The translations under genes and the position numbers were made by a program. A stretch of 64,000 nucleotides of DNA, from positions 310,001 to 374,000 of the forward strand of contig CAVOQE010000006.1 of NCBI GenBank assembly GCA_963698275.1. The letters are read 5' to 3'. The notes under the pieces were generated by a model, which had not been told where the DNA came from, did not search any database, and was given only the letters and a program-made list of their open reading frames with translations. Within the stretch, counting starts at the first letter, position 1. Every line of letters begins with the position of its first letter. This document shows positions 50,586 through 59,517 of this stretch, piece by piece. This DNA is from Anderseniella sp963698275. Lineage in GTDB: Bacteria; Pseudomonadota; Alphaproteobacteria; Rhizobiales; Aestuariivirgaceae.

Positions 50586-51671
50586 TTATTGTGCAAGCCA
50601 TGCATTGAAACGCTCGTTCAACGCATCCTGGTTGTCTGCCCACCATTCAAAGTTGTTCTGAACGGCATTTTCAAGGTTCTCCGGTGCCGTCGGCATCTGT
50701 GGCCCCATGTCGATCTTGCCGTCTTCATACTTGCCCACCAATGGAGCAGAAGATTTCCGCGCCGGGCCGTACGCAATGTACTTGGCCTGGTTGGCAAGCT
50801 GTTCGGTCTCAGTCGAGAACGCCAGGAATTCCATGGCATTGTCCTTGTTTGGCGCACCCTTTGGAATTGCCCAAAGATCGACGTCCCAATTCTGACCGTC
50901 CCATACGATGACGAACGGCTTGTTCTCGGCTGCAACAGCATTGAAGATACGGCCATTGTAAGCCGTTGTCATCAGCACTTCACCATCAGCCAGAAGCTGT
51001 GGCGGCTGCGCGCCAGCTTCCCACCATACAACGTCACCCTTGATGGTTGCGAGCTTGGCGAACGCACGGTCGATTGCTTCAGGCTTTGCCAGTTCCTCAT
51101 AAACGTCCTTGGCAGCGACACCGTCAGCGATCAAGGCAAATTCAAGATTAGGCTTTGGCCCCTTGCGCATGCCGCGCTTGCCGGCCCATGTCGTGGTGTC
51201 AAAGAAGTCAGCCATGGTTGTTGGCTTCTTGTCGCCGATCTTGGTGTCGTCATAGGCATAGATGGTTGACCACACGATGCTGGCCACCGCGCATTCATGC
51301 AGCGTACCCGGGAGGAAATCTTCCTGAGCCGGTGTACCGTCAGCACCTGCCGGCAGTTTTGATGCATCAATTTTTTCGAAGAGGCCTTCATCACACCCGC
51401 GAACGGCGTCGGACAGTTCAACGTCGACGATGTCCCAGGACACATTGCCGGCTTCAACCTGGGCTTTCACTTCGGCGATACCGCCGGAGTAATCAACCGA
51501 GTTGATCTTGATGCCGGTCTTGGCGGTGAACGGCTCATGATAGGCTTTCACCTGGCTTTTCGTGTAGGCGCCGCCCCACGATACGGCCGTAATCGAGCCT
51601 TCAGCGCTGGCTGCTGTCGAGACAGCTCCAAGAGCCAGAACCGACAGGCTTGTGGTTAAAAATTTCTTCAT
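50586..51671 (-). CDS. Periplasmic binding protein of the spermidine/putrescine-type ABC importer (PotD family)
   Basis: 361 aa. The Sec signal (KKFLTTSLSVLALGAVSTA, cleavage near ASA/EGS) is followed by SITAVSWGGAY, the usual PotD start, and a two-lobe binding fold with IYAYDDTKIGDKKPTTMADF. Ligand-binding Asp/Trp residues of PotD are only partly conserved by eye, so the ligand may not be a polyamine. It lies 99 bp after the ATPase gene and before a stem-loop. Confidence 0.92.
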   Translation of the reverse strand: MKKFLTTSLSVLALGAVSTAASAEGSITAVSWGGAYTKSQVKAYHEPFTAKTGIKINSVDYSGGIAEVKAQVEAGNVSWDIVDVELSDAVRGCDEGLFEKIDASKLPAGADGTPAQEDFLPGTLHECAVASIVWSTIYAYDDTKIGDKKPTTMADFFDTTTWAGKRGMRKGPKPNLEFALIADGVAAKDVYEELAKPEAIDRAFAKLATIKGDVVWWEAGAQPPQLLADGEVLMTTAYNGRIFNAVAAENKPFVIVWDGQNWDVDLWAIPKGAPNKDNAMEFLAFSTETEQLANQAKYIAYGPARKSSAPLVGKYEDGKIDMGPQMPTAPENLENAVQNNFEWWADNQDALNERFNAWLAQ

Positions 51672-51770
51672 TCAAACTTACTCCCTTTGGTAGAACGGAG
51701 GTTCAACAAAACCCCCGGTAAACCGTCCTGCTTTCACTATTGAGGCAGAACAGAATTCAAAAAACTTCAA

Positions 51771-52883
51771 TCAGGCTGCCATATCATCCAGCGCCCGGCA
51801 ATCCTCCGCTTCCCAGCCAACAGTTGTTGTCTGGCCCTGCGTGAGTTCATGATGCTCGGCATTGTTGGGCACCTTGACAATAAAGTCCGAGTGCCCGGCA
51901 ACAGACATGCGCGTGCGTATGTGGTCGCCCAGATAGATCAGTTCCTCGACCCGGCCGGTCAGCGTGACCGTGTTTTTGGTTTTCTTCGGCTCGATGGCAA
52001 CACGCTCGGGACGAACCGACAACAGTGTACGCTCACCCTTGGCGCCAATACCAACTGCAAGCGCCTTGACCACATCACCACTGTCCAGTTTCACAGTGGC
52101 CAGTTTGTCCCTGCCTACTTCCTGCACGGTGCCGCGCAGCTTGTTGTTCTCGCCGATGAACTGGGCCACGAAGGAATTCTCAGGCCGTTCATAGAGCTCT
52201 TCCGGGCTCGACAATTGCTGAATGACACCATCTTCAAAGACCGCAACGCGATCCGACATGGTAAGCGCTTCGGACTGGTCGTGGGTTACGTACACCACGG
52301 TCACACCGAGCGAGTCGTGAATGTGCTTTATCTCATACTGCATCTGCTCACGCAGTTGCTTGTCCAGCGCGCCAAGTGGCTCATCCATCAACACCAGGTC
52401 AGGTTCGAACACCAGGGCGCGGGCAACTGCGACACGCTGCTGCTGACCGCCTGAAAGCTGTGCCGGGCGTCTGCCGCCGAATGCCGGCAGTTCAACCATT
52501 TCCAGCACTTTCTTCACGCGATCTTCCTGTTCGGACTTCGACATGCCGCGAACCGCCAGCGGGAAAGCCAGGTTTTCAGCAACCGACATGTGCGGGAACA
52601 GGGCATAGTTCTGAAACACCATGCCAATGCCGCGCTTGTGCGGCGGCACATTGTTTATCGGGTTGCCGTTGAGATAAATTTCGCCGTGCGTGGCAGGTTC
52701 AAAACCCGCAAGCATCATCAGCGTGGTTGTCTTGCCGGAACCCGACGGGCCCAACATGGTGACAAACTCGCCCTTGGCGATGTCGAGATTCAGATCTTTT
52801 ACAACCAGCGTTTCACCGTCGTAACTTTTCTGAACGTTTTGAAAGCGAACCATCGGTTCGCCGGTTTCACCAGCATTACCCAT
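51771..52883 (-). CDS. ABC transporter ATP-binding protein (PotA family)
   Basis: 370 aa. Walker A GPSGSGKTT, Q-loop, signature LSGGQQQR and Walker B LVLMDEPLGALD lie in the first 240 residues. A C-terminal TOBE_2 domain follows (about 280-360) with RPERVAIEPKKT. It energises the PotB/PotC pair. It is first in the operon. The initiator could be 52883 or the ATG at 52853, which precedes VRFQNVQKSY; the first gives a short leader. The divergent region to moaA holds its promoter. Confidence 0.93.
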   Translation of the reverse strand: MGNAGETGEPMVRFQNVQKSYDGETLVVKDLNLDIAKGEFVTMLGPSGSGKTTTLMMLAGFEPATHGEIYLNGNPINNVPPHKRGIGMVFQNYALFPHMSVAENLAFPLAVRGMSKSEQEDRVKKVLEMVELPAFGGRRPAQLSGGQQQRVAVARALVFEPDLVLMDEPLGALDKQLREQMQYEIKHIHDSLGVTVVYVTHDQSEALTMSDRVAVFEDGVIQQLSSPEELYERPENSFVAQFIGENNKLRGTVQEVGRDKLATVKLDSGDVVKALAVGIGAKGERTLLSVRPERVAIEPKKTKNTVTLTGRVEELIYLGDHIRTRMSVAGHSDFIVKVPNNAEHHELTQGQTTTVGWEAEDCRALDDMAA

Positions 52884-53203
52884 TCAACACCCCGATTAAC
52901 GTTCACCAGACCCGTTCCACCCAGATGACCACGCGTTTTGCCGCATGGTCTCTTTTTTGATGAGGCAAACATAAACGCTTGCCTGACAATTTAGCAACAG
53001 TGATCATTTTTTCACCATAATCAACAGCAGAAACGCCTTTTACTGTTCAAATCGCGCCATATCGGCCTGATTGGTTAATCCCACGCAACAAACATGCCAA
53101 TCGCACATCTGTTCTCGGCGCGTCATTCCACTGTGCGGCAGGGCTTTTCAAAACTGGCCGTTGCAGCTTGACGGAACCGTGTGCGGTCGCCAAATATGTC
53201 GAC

Positions 53204-54235
53204 ATGAACACTTCCATACAAATGCCAGCCGATGCGGCTTCTGAAATGATCGACCCGTTCGGGCGCCATGTGAGTTATTTACGGGTATCGGTTACCGACC
53301 GCTGTGACTTCCGGTGTGTGTATTGCATGTCGGAAAACATGACCTTTCTGCCCAAGAAAGACATTCTCACGCTGGAAGAACTGGACCGGCTGTGCACGGT
53401 GTTCGTCGAAAAAGGTGTCAAGAAGCTGCGCCTGACCGGGGGAGAACCACTGGTGCGCCGCAATATCATGTCTCTGTTTGAAAACCTTTCGCGGCATCTG
53501 AAAACCGGCGCGCTGGAAGAACTGACCCTGACGACCAATGGTTCGCAGCTGGAAAAATACGCCTCGCAGATGGTTGACCACGGTGTCAGGCGCATCAATG
53601 TCTCGCTTGATACGATTGACGCCAAAAAGTTCAAGGACATCACCCGCTGGGGTGACCTGGACAAGGTGATGGGCGGGATCAGGGCAGCACAGGCAGCAGG
53701 CCTGGCCATCAAGATCAACATGGTGGCGCTGAAGAATTTCAATGAAGCTGAAATCGAACCGATGATGAAATGGTGTCATGCGGAAGGCATGGACCTGACC
53801 TTGATCGAAACCATGCCGCTTGGCGAGATTGAGGAAGACCGCACGGACCAGTACCTGCCCTTGTCGGTGGTCCGGGCCAACCTGCTGGACAAGTATTCGC
53901 TGGAAGATATCCCCTACAAGACCGGCGGTCCGGCACGCTATGTCGAGGTCAAGGAAACCGGCGGCAGGCTCGGGTTCATCACACCGATGACACATAATTT
54001 CTGCGAAAGCTGCAACCGGGTGCGACTGACCTGCACCGGTACGCTTTACATGTGTCTTGGCCAGGACGATGCAGCCGATCTGCGCGATCCGCTGCGCGCG
54101 TCCGAAGGCAATGAACTGGTGAGCGCGGCCATAGATGAAGCCATTGGCCGCAAACCGAAGGGGCATGATTTCATCATCGACCGGCGCACCAAGTCTCCCG
54201 CAGTAACCCGTCACATGAGTGTGACGGGAGGTTAG
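53204..54235 (+). CDS. moaA: GTP 3',8-cyclase (molybdenum cofactor biosynthesis)
   Basis: 343-aa radical SAM enzyme that converts GTP to 3',8-cyclo-GTP, the first step of molybdopterin synthesis. The SAM cluster is CDFRCVYC (Cys34, 38, 41). The second cluster is CESC with a third Cys in LTCTGTLYMC (about 266-283), and the C-terminal double Gly (SVTGG) is present. ATG 53204 is preferred over an upstream TTG at 53168. It stands alone here, opposite the ABC operon. No other moa gene is in the window. Confidence 0.95.
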   Translation: MNTSIQMPADAASEMIDPFGRHVSYLRVSVTDRCDFRCVYCMSENMTFLPKKDILTLEELDRLCTVFVEKGVKKLRLTGGEPLVRRNIMSLFENLSRHLKTGALEELTLTTNGSQLEKYASQMVDHGVRRINVSLDTIDAKKFKDITRWGDLDKVMGGIRAAQAAGLAIKINMVALKNFNEAEIEPMMKWCHAEGMDLTLIETMPLGEIEEDRTDQYLPLSVVRANLLDKYSLEDIPYKTGGPARYVEVKETGGRLGFITPMTHNFCESCNRVRLTCTGTLYMCLGQDDAADLRDPLRASEGNELVSAAIDEAIGRKPKGHDFIIDRRTKSPAVTRHMSVTGG

Positions 54236-54432
54236 CGCCGCGATCCGGATTATGCGAGGCGAACGGTACAGCGAAGAAACGGCGATTAAGCATACTTGCA
54301 TTTGCCTGCCGTGTTTCCGCCCTTAACTGCCCGGGTGCCATTGACTTATCCCGGCCAGAAACCGAAACAGAAACGGGGGCAAGCAAACCAGACCTGAGAC
54401 CAAGGGAAATTTGGGGAGACGTAACGGTGGCA

Positions 54433-55446
54433 ATGAACCGACGCAAGGCAATCGCACTTATTGGAGGGGCCGCTGCAACTGCAGGTCTGGCTGCGCCAGC
54501 CTTGTCTCAGAACCGGAAAATCACCGTCGGCGCGCTGCGTTTCACCAGTCATTCGGGCAGCTTCATTGCCTTTGAGCGCGGGTATTTTGCCGAGGCCGGC
54601 CTGGATGTTGAACTGAAGTTCTTTCAGGCCGCCCAGCCAATGGCTATTGCGATTGCATCGGGCAGTATCGACTATGCGGTCACCGCCGTCTCGGGCGGTT
54701 TGATTTCGCTGGCTCAAAAAGGTGCCGTCAAGGTCATAGGCGGTGCCCTGTCCGAAGAGCCGGGCATAGACGGACAAAAGATCCTTGCCTCTGATGCCGC
54801 GTTCAAGGCAGGCCTGACGTCGCCGAAGAAACTGGACGGCAAAATCTTCGGCTTGTCCACGGCAGGATCCAGCTTCCACTATATGGGCTCGAAAGTCGCC
54901 GCAGCCGAAGGCGTGTCGATGAAATTCAAACCCCTGCAAAAGGTGGGCGCAATCATCGGTGCCCTGAAATCAGGCCAGATTGATGCCTGGTCGATCGTGC
55001 CGCATATCGCCAAACCGCTCGCCAAATCCGGCGCAGCACACATCATCGGCAACATATCGGACTACCTGCCCAATTACCAGATTACTACCGTGTTCACCTC
55101 TGCCAACAATGCTGCAGAACAGAAAGTCATGACGGGTGATTTCCTGGCCGGATTTTCCAAAGGGGTTGCCGACTATAACGCGACAATGATTGCCGGAACC
55201 CTCGGCAAGGACGGCGTCAATGACATGGTTCGGCTGATTCACAAATACGTCTACGCGGATCGCCCGCTTGAAAAGGCGGCCCCGTCGATCATCAACGGCA
55301 TCATGCGACTGAACGAGGGAGCCGCCCTGAACGTGACCTCGATCCAGGATCAGTTGACATGGTTCCAGTCCGAAGCACTGGTCGATGCCGATATTACAAT
55401 GGATACGCTTGTTGATACGAGTTATGTGAAAACGATCCGCGCCTAG
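54433..55446 (+). CDS. Periplasmic binding protein, nitrate/sulfonate/taurine-type (NMT1/SsuA-like)
   Basis: 337 aa. A twin-arginine-like leader (NRRKAIALIGGAAATAG, cleavage near ALS/QNR) is followed by the NMT1-like fold: ITVGALRF, FAEAGLDVELKF, and ASGSIDYAVTAVSGG. This family delivers nitrate, sulfonates, taurine or thiamine precursors to a SsuBC-type pair. GTG 54427 is an alternative start just upstream. It is first of three genes, followed by a large palindromic region (55443-55548) before the ATPase. No sulfonatase lies nearby, so the ligand is unknown. Confidence 0.9.
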   Translation: MNRRKAIALIGGAAATAGLAAPALSQNRKITVGALRFTSHSGSFIAFERGYFAEAGLDVELKFFQAAQPMAIAIASGSIDYAVTAVSGGLISLAQKGAVKVIGGALSEEPGIDGQKILASDAAFKAGLTSPKKLDGKIFGLSTAGSSFHYMGSKVAAAEGVSMKFKPLQKVGAIIGALKSGQIDAWSIVPHIAKPLAKSGAAHIIGNISDYLPNYQITTVFTSANNAAEQKVMTGDFLAGFSKGVADYNATMIAGTLGKDGVNDMVRLIHKYVYADRPLEKAAPSIINGIMRLNEGAALNVTSIQDQLTWFQSEALVDADITMDTLVDTSYVKTIRA

Positions 55447-55548
55447 AGCAACATGGGTTCACTTGAACCCATAAAGTTGCTCTAGCACTTTGAAAGCGAT
55501 CAGTTTTATGTTTCTTGATTGATTCAATCAAGAAACATACTGATCTAG
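55443..55548 (+). repeat. Double stem-loop region after the binding-protein gene
   Basis: Hairpin 1: CTAGAGCAAC (55443-55452) and ATGGGTTC (55453-55460) pair with GAACCCAT (55465-55472) and GTTGCTCTAG (55476-55485); the gene's stop codon is inside. Hairpin 2: GATCAGT (55498-55504) pairs with ACTGATC (55539-55545), and ATGTTTCTTGATT (55508-55520) with AATCAAGAAACAT (55526-55538). The whole is bounded by CTAG on both sides. It looks like a mobile palindromic unit and probably also stabilises the upstream mRNA. Confidence 0.75.
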
Positions 55549-55591
55549 GGTTACGCCCCTGGGACTCACACCCACCGTCGGAGCACTGTTC

Positions 55592-56437
55592 ATGGATATC
55601 CGTCTATCAGGGATCAGTCATTCCTACGGCGACGTCGAAGTCCTGCGCAACATCTCGTTGGACATTCCATCCGGCAAGATCGTTTGCATTGTCGGGCCCA
55701 CCGGTTGCGGCAAGTCAACACTGCTGAGGCTGATCGGCGGGCTTGAGGCTCCCAACAAGGGCAGCGTGCTGCAACTGGGCGTGCCTGCTGAAAACTGCCT
55801 GAACCCGTTGACCTATGTGTTTCAGGATTTTGCCCTGCTGCCGTGGCGGACCGTGGCGGGAAACATATCCCTGGTGCTGGAAGATCACGACCTTTCACGC
55901 GCCGATGTCAAGGACACCATCAGTGACGTGCTGGCACGGACCAAGCTTACCGATTTTGCCCGCGCCCTGCCCAAACAACTTTCAGGCGGCATGAAGCAGC
56001 GCGTGGCCATTGCCCGGGCGCTGGCGGTAAAGCCTGCCGTCATGCTGATGGATGAACCGCTGTCAGCACTGGACAGCCAGACACGCGAGTTGCTGATGGA
56101 CGACCTGGTCGCGCTGTGGACGCGACAGCCTTTTTCTGCAGTCTATGTGACCCACAATCTGGACGAGGCGGTCCGCATGGGCCATTCGATTGTTGTGCTG
56201 TCACGCTGCCCTGGCCAGATACGGGAAACCGTGCATCTGGAAAAGCCCCTGAATGAGCGCAGTTACGGTGACGGCGATCTTCAGTTCCGGCAGAAATACC
56301 TGTGGAACCTGATGCGCGATGAAGCGCTTGCCGCGGATTTCGGAGCTGATCAATGTCTGATGCTGAAGAAACAGACATCGCCCGCCAGGTCGCCTTTCGC
56401 GGCGGCGGTTTTGCGCCGACACCTTATCGCTGGATAG
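55592..56437 (+). CDS. ABC transporter ATP-binding protein (SsuB/TauB-type)
   Basis: 281 aa. Walker A GPTGCGKST, Q-loop FQDFALLPW, signature LSGGMKQR and Walker B VMLMDEPLSALD; the H-loop is YVTHN. This is a nitrate/sulfonate-type importer ATPase. The last 28 codons overlap the start of the permease gene by 85 bp, so about 28 C-terminal residues are doubly coded and look uncharacteristic (KKQTSPARSPFAAAV). The usual family end lies near LAADFGAD. Confidence 0.9.
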   Translation: MDIRLSGISHSYGDVEVLRNISLDIPSGKIVCIVGPTGCGKSTLLRLIGGLEAPNKGSVLQLGVPAENCLNPLTYVFQDFALLPWRTVAGNISLVLEDHDLSRADVKDTISDVLARTKLTDFARALPKQLSGGMKQRVAIARALAVKPAVMLMDEPLSALDSQTRELLMDDLVALWTRQPFSAVYVTHNLDEAVRMGHSIVVLSRCPGQIRETVHLEKPLNERSYGDGDLQFRQKYLWNLMRDEALAADFGADQCLMLKKQTSPARSPFAAAVLRRHLIAG

Positions 56438-57162
56438 GACTGGCTGTGTTCGTGGTGCTGGTCGGCCTCGCTGAAATCGGCACGCAATATGGTTTCATCT
56501 CACCGCTGACACTGCCCAAGCCGTCTGACGTCTTGCTGACATTCCGCGAACTCCATGCCTCCGGTCTGTTGTGGACACATCTGGCCCCTTCCCTGACCCG
56601 GCTGGCGGTCGGTGCTGCACTTGGTGCGACACTCGGCATCGGCGTCGGCGTGCTGATCGGCCTGTTCTCCTATATCCGCGCCGGCATGGTGCCGCTGATC
56701 GCAGCCATATTCCCCATACCCAAGATCGCCCTGCTGCCGCTGTTCGTCATCTGGTTCGGCATTGATGAAGCGTCAAAATATGCGCTGATAGCGTTTGGTA
56801 CATTCACACCAACCGTTGTTGCCACCTATGGCGCCGTGGACAATGTGGATCGCACCCTGATCCGCATGGGGCAAAGTTTCGGCATGAGCTGGAAGTCAAT
56901 CGTTCGCAAGATCATCCTGCCTGGCGCCATGCCCGGCATTTTGTCGGGTTTGCGCATTTCCTTCGCCATTGCCATCATCCTGCTGGTTGCCGCGGAAATG
57001 CTGGGCGCGGAACACGGCATCGGCGCCTACATCCTGGAAGCCGGCGCGCTGTACAATCTTGAACGCCTGTTTGCAGGCGTCGTCATCCTGTCCCTGCTCG
57101 GCGTGCTGCTCAGTACCGTAATCGGCGCGATCGAGCGCTATGTATTGCGCTGGCGGACCTGA
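56353..57162 (+). CDS. ABC transporter permease (SsuC/TauC-type)
   Basis: 269-aa membrane permease with six helices and the EAA loop MSWKSIVRKIILPGAMPG. AAIFPIPKIALLPLFVIWFG is a family hallmark. It starts inside the ATPase gene (85-bp overlap), which implies coupled translation. It is the last gene of the nitrate/sulfonate-type importer. Convergent with the SDR gene, 7 bp apart. Confidence 0.9.
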   Translation: MSDAEETDIARQVAFRGGGFAPTPYRWIGLAVFVVLVGLAEIGTQYGFISPLTLPKPSDVLLTFRELHASGLLWTHLAPSLTRLAVGAALGATLGIGVGVLIGLFSYIRAGMVPLIAAIFPIPKIALLPLFVIWFGIDEASKYALIAFGTFTPTVVATYGAVDNVDRTLIRMGQSFGMSWKSIVRKIILPGAMPGILSGLRISFAIAIILLVAAEMLGAEHGIGAYILEAGALYNLERLFAGVVILSLLGVLLSTVIGAIERYVLRWRT

Positions 57163-57169
57163 GCATCAC

Positions 57170-57922
57170 TCACCGCCCACCCGTCACATCCAGCAATACA
57201 CCGGTGACGTAGGACGCAGCCGGTGACAGCAGCCATACAATACTCTCCGCTACCTCTTCCGCTGTTCCTCCCCTGCCCATCGGTATCTGGCTCTGCAAAC
57301 GCTCCACCCGGTCAGGCTGGCCGGATGAGGCGTGAATGTCAGTGTGGATCAGGCCGGGACGTACTGCGTTGACCCGGATGCCCTGGGCGGCGACTTCCTT
57401 CGACAACCCTATCGTCATGGCGTCAATGGCAGCCTTGGACGCGGCATAGTCGATGAACTCGTTGGGCGACCCGATACGCGCTGCTGCTGACGACAGGTTG
57501 ACAATCACGCCGCCCTTGCCGCCGCGGTCTGTGCTCATGCGGCGCACCGCTTCACGCGCGCACAGGAAGCTGCCGGTTACGTTGACCCGCAAGGTCTCGT
57601 TGATGCGCTCAGCGCTGAACTCTTCGAGCATGGCCTTTTCAAACAATATGCCGGCATTGTTGACCAGCCCTACGAGCGGCGGCATGGCCTTGTCGATCTG
57701 TGCGAACATGTCCGTAACTTCAGCTTCAGACCCCACATCCGCCTGGATAGTGATACTCGAGCCTCCCATCGTTCTTACGTCGCCGGCCAGTTTTTCCGCC
57801 TCTGCGGCCGAGCGGGCATAATTGACTGCAACATCATAGCCGTCGCGCGCCAGCAGTTTCACACATGCTGCACCAATGCCCCTGCTGCCGCCGGTTACCA
57901 GAATTGTTCCTTTGGTTGTCAT
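57170..57922 (-). CDS. SDR-family oxidoreductase (FabG-like)
   Basis: 250 aa. The NAD(P) site TGGSRGIGAACVKLL, NNAGILFE, Ser in NLSSAAARIG, and Tyr-x3-Lys as YAASK are all present. C-terminal VTGVLLDVTGGR closes the family pattern. The Arg of the second strand (YARSAAEAEKL) suggests NADP preference. The substrate is unknown. It is convergent with the ABC permease and divergent from the RlpA-like gene. Confidence 0.92.
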   Translation of the reverse strand: MTTKGTILVTGGSRGIGAACVKLLARDGYDVAVNYARSAAEAEKLAGDVRTMGGSSITIQADVGSEAEVTDMFAQIDKAMPPLVGLVNNAGILFEKAMLEEFSAERINETLRVNVTGSFLCAREAVRRMSTDRGGKGGVIVNLSSAAARIGSPNEFIDYAASKAAIDAMTIGLSKEVAAQGIRVNAVRPGLIHTDIHASSGQPDRVERLQSQIPMGRGGTAEEVAESIVWLLSPAASYVTGVLLDVTGGR

Positions 57923-58047
57923 CTTTATTGTGCCCTGCCATGTCGTTAACCGGTCTCAGGGCTATCAGGAAAACTCCTCAAACACGACAAGAATTAGCCT
58001 CAATCAAGGCGTTTAAGGAGCATCAAGACATAAACCGGGGACTTCAA

Positions 58048-58404
58048 ATGAACAAATATCTTTTTGCGGCGGGCGTTCTGAGCGCCTGCGCGATGTTGCT
58101 GCTCGCTTTGGCGCCTGCCAATGCTGCGGAGACCGGCAAGGCGTCGTGGTACAAGATGGGCACCAAAACCGCCAACGGCGAGCGCTTCAAACCCAATGGG
58201 CTGACTGCGGCGCATCGCACCCTTCCCTTCGGCACCAAGGTGCGTGTCAAGAACCTGCGCAACGGCAAAACCGTTGTCGTGCGCATAAATGATCGCGGAC
58301 CGTTCATCAAGTCGCGCATCATTGACGTGTCAAAGGGTGCTGCGCAGAAAATCGGCCTGATCCGCGCCGGCGTGACAAAAGTGTCGATCAATGTCGTAAA
58401 CTAG
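58048..58404 (+). CDS. RlpA-like double-psi beta-barrel lipoprotein/exported protein
   Basis: 118 aa. A Sec signal (MNKYLFAAGVLSACAMLLLA, cleavage near NAA/ETG) precedes a compact double-psi beta-barrel: ASWYKMGTKTANGERF, AHRTLPFGTKVRV, VRINDRGPFIKSRIIDVS. That is the RlpA core acting on peptidoglycan at the septum or on glycan strands; the catalytic Asp lies in NDRGPF. The SPOR domain of full RlpA is missing, so this is the short form. ATG 58048 places the signal correctly. Confidence 0.88.
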   Translation: MNKYLFAAGVLSACAMLLLALAPANAAETGKASWYKMGTKTANGERFKPNGLTAAHRTLPFGTKVRVKNLRNGKTVVVRINDRGPFIKSRIIDVSKGAAQKIGLIRAGVTKVSINVVN

Positions 58405-58467
58405 AGTCTCGATCCGAAGCCGAATAAGCACTAGCAGTGTCGCGCGTCTCGCCATAAGTTGCGAGCC

Positions 58468-59517
58468 ATGACAATACAAATCGCTACACTTGAAGATGTC
58501 CCGGCGTTTGCGCCCAATCCAGCGTTGCCACTGGCCCTGCTGGCGGCTTGCCCGGCTTACGCAGCCACACCGCTTGTCGCCAAGACAGGCCCCACCGGGC
58601 GAACCATGCTGGTCAAGGATGAAACCAGGCGCATGAACCTGGGTGCCTTCAAGGCGCTGGGCGGGGTTTATGCCGTTGCGCGGTTGATTGACGAAGCCTG
58701 GCAAGGCGAAGGCAACAGACCTCTAACCCCTGAAGATTACATGTCGGAAGAGGTCAAGGCATTTGCTGCAACCATGACATTTGTATGCGCCAGTGCCGGT
58801 AATCACGGCATGGCAGTTGCTGCCGGTGCACGCATCTTTGGCGCGAAGGCCCGTATTTTTCTGGCCCGCGAGGTGCCGGCAGGATTTGAAAGCCGCTTGA
58901 AAGAAACCCAGAATGCGCAAGTGGTACGTGCCGGCGATACGTATGCGCAAAGCGTTGATGCCGCCAAGGCGGATGCTGCCAAAACCGGCGCGATCCTGCT
59001 GGCGGACGGGTCATGGCCGGGCTATTCCCATCCTCCCCTTCTGGTGATGGAAGGCTATACAGTTATCGCTGAAGAATTGCGTGAAGCATTCGAGCAAAGC
59101 GGTGACTGGCCCTCTCACGTGTTCCTGCAGGCAGGCGTCGGCGGCATAGCGGGAGCAGTTACCCACATGATCCGGGAAAACTGGGCTGTGCAACCGGAGA
59201 TCATTATCGTTGAACCCAATGAGGCGCCCTGCCTGACGGAGAGCCACGCGGCAGGATACCCCGTGCAGGTCCCCGGAGGTGTGTCCAATATGGGCCGGCT
59301 CGACTGCAAGGAACCGTCCCTCATCGCCTTTGGCATATTTGAGCGCACCGGGGTTCACTTCATGACGGTTACTGACGCTGAAGCCCAGGACGCGGCCGCC
59401 AGGCTGACCAGTCAGGGCATCGCGACCACGCCATCGGGTGCGGCCGGCCTTGCCGGCCTCAAGGCGTTCGGCCAGGTCGAGCGCCCCCTGATCATCGTAA
59501 CAGAAGGAGCCGTGTGA
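58468..59517 (+). CDS. Diaminopropionate ammonia-lyase-like PLP enzyme
   Basis: 349 aa fold-type II PLP enzyme. The PLP Lys is Lys62 in LGAFKALGG. SAGNHGMAVAAGAR contacts the cofactor ring and GVGGIAGAV its phosphate. Family members split 2,3-diaminopropionate to pyruvate and ammonia, acting on either D- or L-form. ATG 58468 is chosen over an in-frame TTG at 58459. The stop is immediately followed by the ATG of an SDR (TGA ATG), so the two are co-translated; together they may process a non-protein amino acid. Confidence 0.85.
   Translation: MTIQIATLEDVPAFAPNPALPLALLAACPAYAATPLVAKTGPTGRTMLVKDETRRMNLGAFKALGGVYAVARLIDEAWQGEGNRPLTPEDYMSEEVKAFAATMTFVCASAGNHGMAVAAGARIFGAKARIFLAREVPAGFESRLKETQNAQVVRAGDTYAQSVDAAKADAAKTGAILLADGSWPGYSHPPLLVMEGYTVIAEELREAFEQSGDWPSHVFLQAGVGGIAGAVTHMIRENWAVQPEIIIVEPNEAPCLTESHAAGYPVQVPGGVSNMGRLDCKEPSLIAFGIFERTGVHFMTVTDAEAQDAAARLTSQGIATTPSGAAGLAGLKAFGQVERPLIIVTEGAV

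Noticed and set aside
53279..54301. Minus-strand open frame of 340 codons opposite moaA
   Set aside because: moaA is unmistakable on the other strand (radical SAM cysteines, C-terminal GG); the antisense frame has no family features.
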